From positions 1 through 17,729 of the forward strand of contig CAIYIP010000247.1 of assembly GCA_903926285.1 (NCBI GenBank): 17,729 bases of DNA, read 5' to 3'. The translations under genes were made by a program, and so were the position numbers. The first letter of the stretch is position 1. Every line of letters starts with the position of its first letter. The stretch comes from an uncultured Gammaproteobacteria bacterium. GTDB lineage: Bacteria > Pseudomonadota > Gammaproteobacteria > Pseudomonadales > Pseudohongiellaceae. The notes below the pieces were generated by a model. It searched no databases. It saw nothing but the letters and a program-made list of their open reading frames with translations, and had not been told where the DNA came from. Positions 15,728 to 17,729 of the stretch are shown here, piece by piece.

Positions 15728-16018
15728 ATGGCCTTCTCCATGAAGATTCCGGTTGCCGCCAACGCACACCTTGAGCACAAGACCAGCATGAACGAAGGCG
15801 ACATCGTGGTGTATTCGTGAAGCATCGCGATGGCAAATCCGGAATTCCTGACAGCCGAATTTCATGGCCATACCGAACGCGTCGGCCATACACCCGGCAC
15901 TGTTATGTTCTACAAGATTCATACTGACGGTAAAGAGAGCGGCTCCCTCAAGGCGCCGCTCACCGGTATTCATGGCGGGTATCTCAACAACGAAAGTGCT
16001 GAGAAAGGTAAGGTATAG
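15728..16018 (+). pseudogene. Broken gene for a small exported or membrane-anchored protein, internal TGA
   Basis: One frame reads MAFSMKIPVAANAHLEHKTS, then MNEGDIVVYS, then a TGA (15818-15820), then SIAMANPEFLTAEFHGHTER, GTVMFYKIHTDGKESGSLKA, PLTGIHGGYLNNESAEKGKV and a stop. It resembles the soluble domain of small proteobacterial 'transmembrane anchor' or hypothetical proteins I recall, with the pattern E-(Y/H)K-x-M-x-x-G-x-x-(V/L)-x-YSW, D/EFHG and GS-x-x-AP-x-x-G-x-HGW. The TGA sits where that pattern has Trp, consistent with TGG to TGA. The N-terminal membrane anchor and the usual C-terminal strand are also missing. The sense part after the stop (from 15830) is an ORF of 62 residues but has no good start. 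The gap 15665-15727 shows nothing else. Confidence 0.65.
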
Positions 16019-16039
16019 AAGGCCCAAGGCAGGGCAAGC

Positions 16040-17191
16040 CTACATAAATTCCAGCAGGAGTTCATTCAGGTGCAACAGGCCCAACGCGGTGGGCTGCAAA
16101 CGTAGCGGATCAGTGGCGAGCAAACCGCGCTGCTGCAGTTTGTGAATGCTTGCCTGTAATGAGGACGCTGGCAGGCCTGTGCGTTCGGCAAAATAGTGCA
16201 GTGGTACACCTGCATTGAGACGCAATGCGTTCATCATGAATTCCAGCGGCAGGTCTTCGCTTGCGACTGTACTATTTTCAGCAGTGAACTGACGATCCGG
16301 ATCAAGATAATGTGCAGGCATGCGGGTTTTGCGTGTGCGAATAATTGCGCCCGTGTCAGCGCTGGTGATCTTGCCATGTGCACCCGCACCAATGCCGAGG
16401 TAATCCCCAAAATCCCAGTAATTGAGATTGTGGCGCGCCTGTTTGTGCGGCTTGCTGTATGCCGAAATTTCATAACGTGCAAAGCCGTGGCTCTCTAACA
16501 TAGCAATGCCGGCTTCCTGCATTTCGGCAATCGCATCATCCTGTGGCAACGTGGGCGGCCGACTGAAATATTCGGTGTTGGGCTCAATCGTCAACTGATA
16601 CCACGACAGGTGTGTTGGTGCACACGCGATTGCAGTTTGCAGATCGGTACAAGCTTGCGCAGTGGTCTGGCCTGGCAGGCCAAACATCAGATCAAGATTA
16701 AAATTGGTAAAGCCGGCCTTGTGCGCAATAGCTGCAGCACGTTGCGCTTCATCACTGCCATGAATGCGACCCAGTTGCTTGAGGTGTGCTTCATTAAAAC
16801 TCTGGATGCCGATTGAAAGCCGATTGATGCCTGCCTGGCGGTACGCCGAAAATTTTTCCTGCTCGAAAGTGCCGGGGTTCGCTTCGAGTGTAATTTCAAT
16901 ATCGTCGGCAAATGGCACAACAGTTTGAATGCCAGCAAGTAAAGTTGCATAACTCGCTGCGGCAAATAAACTCGGTGTACCACCACCAATAAAAATGGAA
17001 TGTAGTGAACGACCCTGGATATATGCACTATCCTGCTGCAGATCTTTCAGCAATGCCCCGATGTAGTCTGCTTCCGGCAGCTCGCCTTGTTTCTGGTGAG
17101 AATTAAAATCGCAATACGGACATTTGCGCACACACCAGGGCACATGAATGTAGAGACTGAGCGGTGGCAGAGTAACTGGGGAAGTTGCCAT
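16040..17191 (-). CDS. hemW: HemW, haem chaperone of the radical-SAM coproporphyrinogen oxidase-like family
   Basis: The product is 383 residues from the ATG ending at 17191; a TTG ending at 17197 would add two residues and overlap rdgB. The N-terminus LPPLSLYIHVPWCVRKCPYC carries the radical-SAM [4Fe-4S] ligands Cys20, Cys24 and Cys27. FIGGGTPSLF, ITLEANPG, RLSIGIQSF and NLDLMFGLPGQT follow in family order, with the C-terminal HemN-type domain (LPLEFMMNALRL) at the end. HemW delivers haem to client proteins and lacks the oxygen-independent oxidase activity of HemN; the Cys motif has HemW form (CxxxCxxC with no fourth Cys right after). It abuts rdgB, an arrangement known in gammaproteobacteria. 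Confidence 0.95.
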   Translation of the reverse strand: MATSPVTLPPLSLYIHVPWCVRKCPYCDFNSHQKQGELPEADYIGALLKDLQQDSAYIQGRSLHSIFIGGGTPSLFAAASYATLLAGIQTVVPFADDIEITLEANPGTFEQEKFSAYRQAGINRLSIGIQSFNEAHLKQLGRIHGSDEAQRAAAIAHKAGFTNFNLDLMFGLPGQTTAQACTDLQTAIACAPTHLSWYQLTIEPNTEYFSRPPTLPQDDAIAEMQEAGIAMLESHGFARYEISAYSKPHKQARHNLNYWDFGDYLGIGAGAHGKITSADTGAIIRTRKTRMPAHYLDPDRQFTAENSTVASEDLPLEFMMNALRLNAGVPLHYFAERTGLPASSLQASIHKLQQRGLLATDPLRLQPTALGLLHLNELLLEFM

Positions 17192-17193
17192 GC

Positions 17194-17729
17194 TCAAAAC
17201 GGCCAGCGCAGCAACAACTGCTGCAGCGCCTGCGCGCGATGACTGATGCTGTTCTTTATTGCCGGCGCAAGTTCAGCCGACGCACAGTTATGACTCGGCA
17301 CAAAAAATAGCGGGTCGTAACCAAAGCCATTGCTACCAGTAGGAACATGCAGAATACGACCTTCCCATGTCCCTTGGCAGATCAGCGGCATCGGATCATC
17401 CGGAAAACGCATCAACGCCAGAACACATTGAAAGCGCGCCGTGCGCTGCGCATCCGGCTCGTCACGCAGCTTTTCGAGCAGCAAGGCATTGTTGGCAGCG
17501 TCATCGCTGTTGCCCGCTCCAGACATATGCGCAAACCGTGCTGAATAAATCCCCGGTGCACCGCCAAGCGCATCCACTTCAAGACCCGAATCATCGGCGA
17601 TCGCTGGCAAGCCAGTAAGCTTGCTCGCATGCCGCGCCTTGATAATTGCGTTCTCCACAAAACTCAAACCGTCTTCAACTGCCTCAGGAATATCGAATTG
17701 AGTTTGTGGCACAAATGTCACACTTTTTA
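17194..17729 (-). CDS. rdgB: RdgB/HAM1 dITP/XTP pyrophosphatase, 5' end outside the window
   Basis: The open frame runs from the window edge to a TGA at 17194-17196. The edge cuts off about 20 N-terminal residues, including the ATGNxxK phosphate-binding motif. Visible family motifs are FVENAIIKARHASK, IADDSGLEVDALGG, PGIYSARFA, GFGYDPLFF and SHRAQAL, enough to identify the nucleotide house-cleaning enzyme that hydrolyses dITP and XTP to monophosphates and keeps damaged purines out of DNA. A GTG at 17719-17721 could be mistaken for a start, but the sequence before it is in frame and fits the family. The stop codon lies just before the hemW start, so the two genes are probably co-transcribed. 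Confidence 0.93.
   Translation of the reverse strand, partial: KSVTFVPQTQFDIPEAVEDGLSFVENAIIKARHASKLTGLPAIADDSGLEVDALGGAPGIYSARFAHMSGAGNSDDAANNALLLEKLRDEPDAQRTARFQCVLALMRFPDDPMPLICQGTWEGRILHVPTGSNGFGYDPLFFVPSHNCASAELAPAIKNSISHRAQALQQLLLRWPF

Noticed and set aside
15818..15820. TGA as a selenocysteine codon
   Set aside because: The expected residue by family pattern is Trp, the gene is also truncated at both ends, and no SECIS-like hairpin is evident right after it.

Overview
The window looks like chromosomal DNA of a gammaproteobacterium, probably marine or otherwise environmental and not close to Enterobacteriaceae. This is inferred from the rdgB-hemW pair at the right edge, the secreted DUF1592/DUF1552 pair, and the TonB receptor plus PepSY module. 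No rRNA, tRNA, CRISPR array or intact insertion sequence is visible. All protein assignments come from reading the translations, not from searches.

Layout. (1) 109-1559, minus strand, is a decayed block. A [2Fe-2S] ferredoxin-domain subunit of the isoquinoline 1-oxidoreductase (IorA) type is cut off after its first domain and runs directly into the tail of the molybdenum subunit (IorB type), which itself carries two internal deletions. Downstream lies an exported metallo-beta-lactamase-fold gene with a premature stop, whose in-frame tail can still be read, and with Asn in place of the final metal-binding His. (2) 1722-1853 is a 132-bp MITE-like palindrome with 31-bp inverted ends. (3) 1862-7141, minus strand, is a compact three-gene operon for exported proteins: a DUF1592-family cytochrome-like protein, a Tat-exported DUF1552 protein and an ankyrin-repeat protein. 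(4) 7142-7578 is a divergent intergenic region with two inverted repeats that share GAACCG/CGGTTC half-sites and with a 32-codon Cys-rich ORF.

(5) 7579-15664, plus strand, is the most unusual part: a HlyD-type adaptor, a peptidase-C39 (colicin V/microcin-type) ABC exporter, a stand-alone peptidyl carrier protein, a TonB-dependent siderophore-type receptor and a PepSY membrane protein of the kind that accompanies siderophore receptors. Microcin-type export, nonribosomal-peptide carrier chemistry and siderophore uptake side by side suggest a siderophore or siderophore-conjugated peptide system. No convincing double-glycine precursor and no NRPS adenylation or condensation domain lies inside the window. 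(6) 15728-16018 is a third broken gene, with a TGA where Trp is expected. (7) 16040 to the right edge, minus strand, holds hemW and the 3' part of rdgB, which overlap or abut.

How it fits together. The operon in (3) makes a periplasmic or surface set of unknown function. Module (5) would export a peptide or small product across both membranes (a TolC-like channel must be encoded elsewhere), while the receptor and the PepSY protein import and reduce a ferric complex. The two modules diverge from the shared region in (4). Three accessory loci are broken in the window, while hemW and the visible part of rdgB read cleanly. That points to ongoing gene loss in accessory DNA, or less likely to local sequence error.
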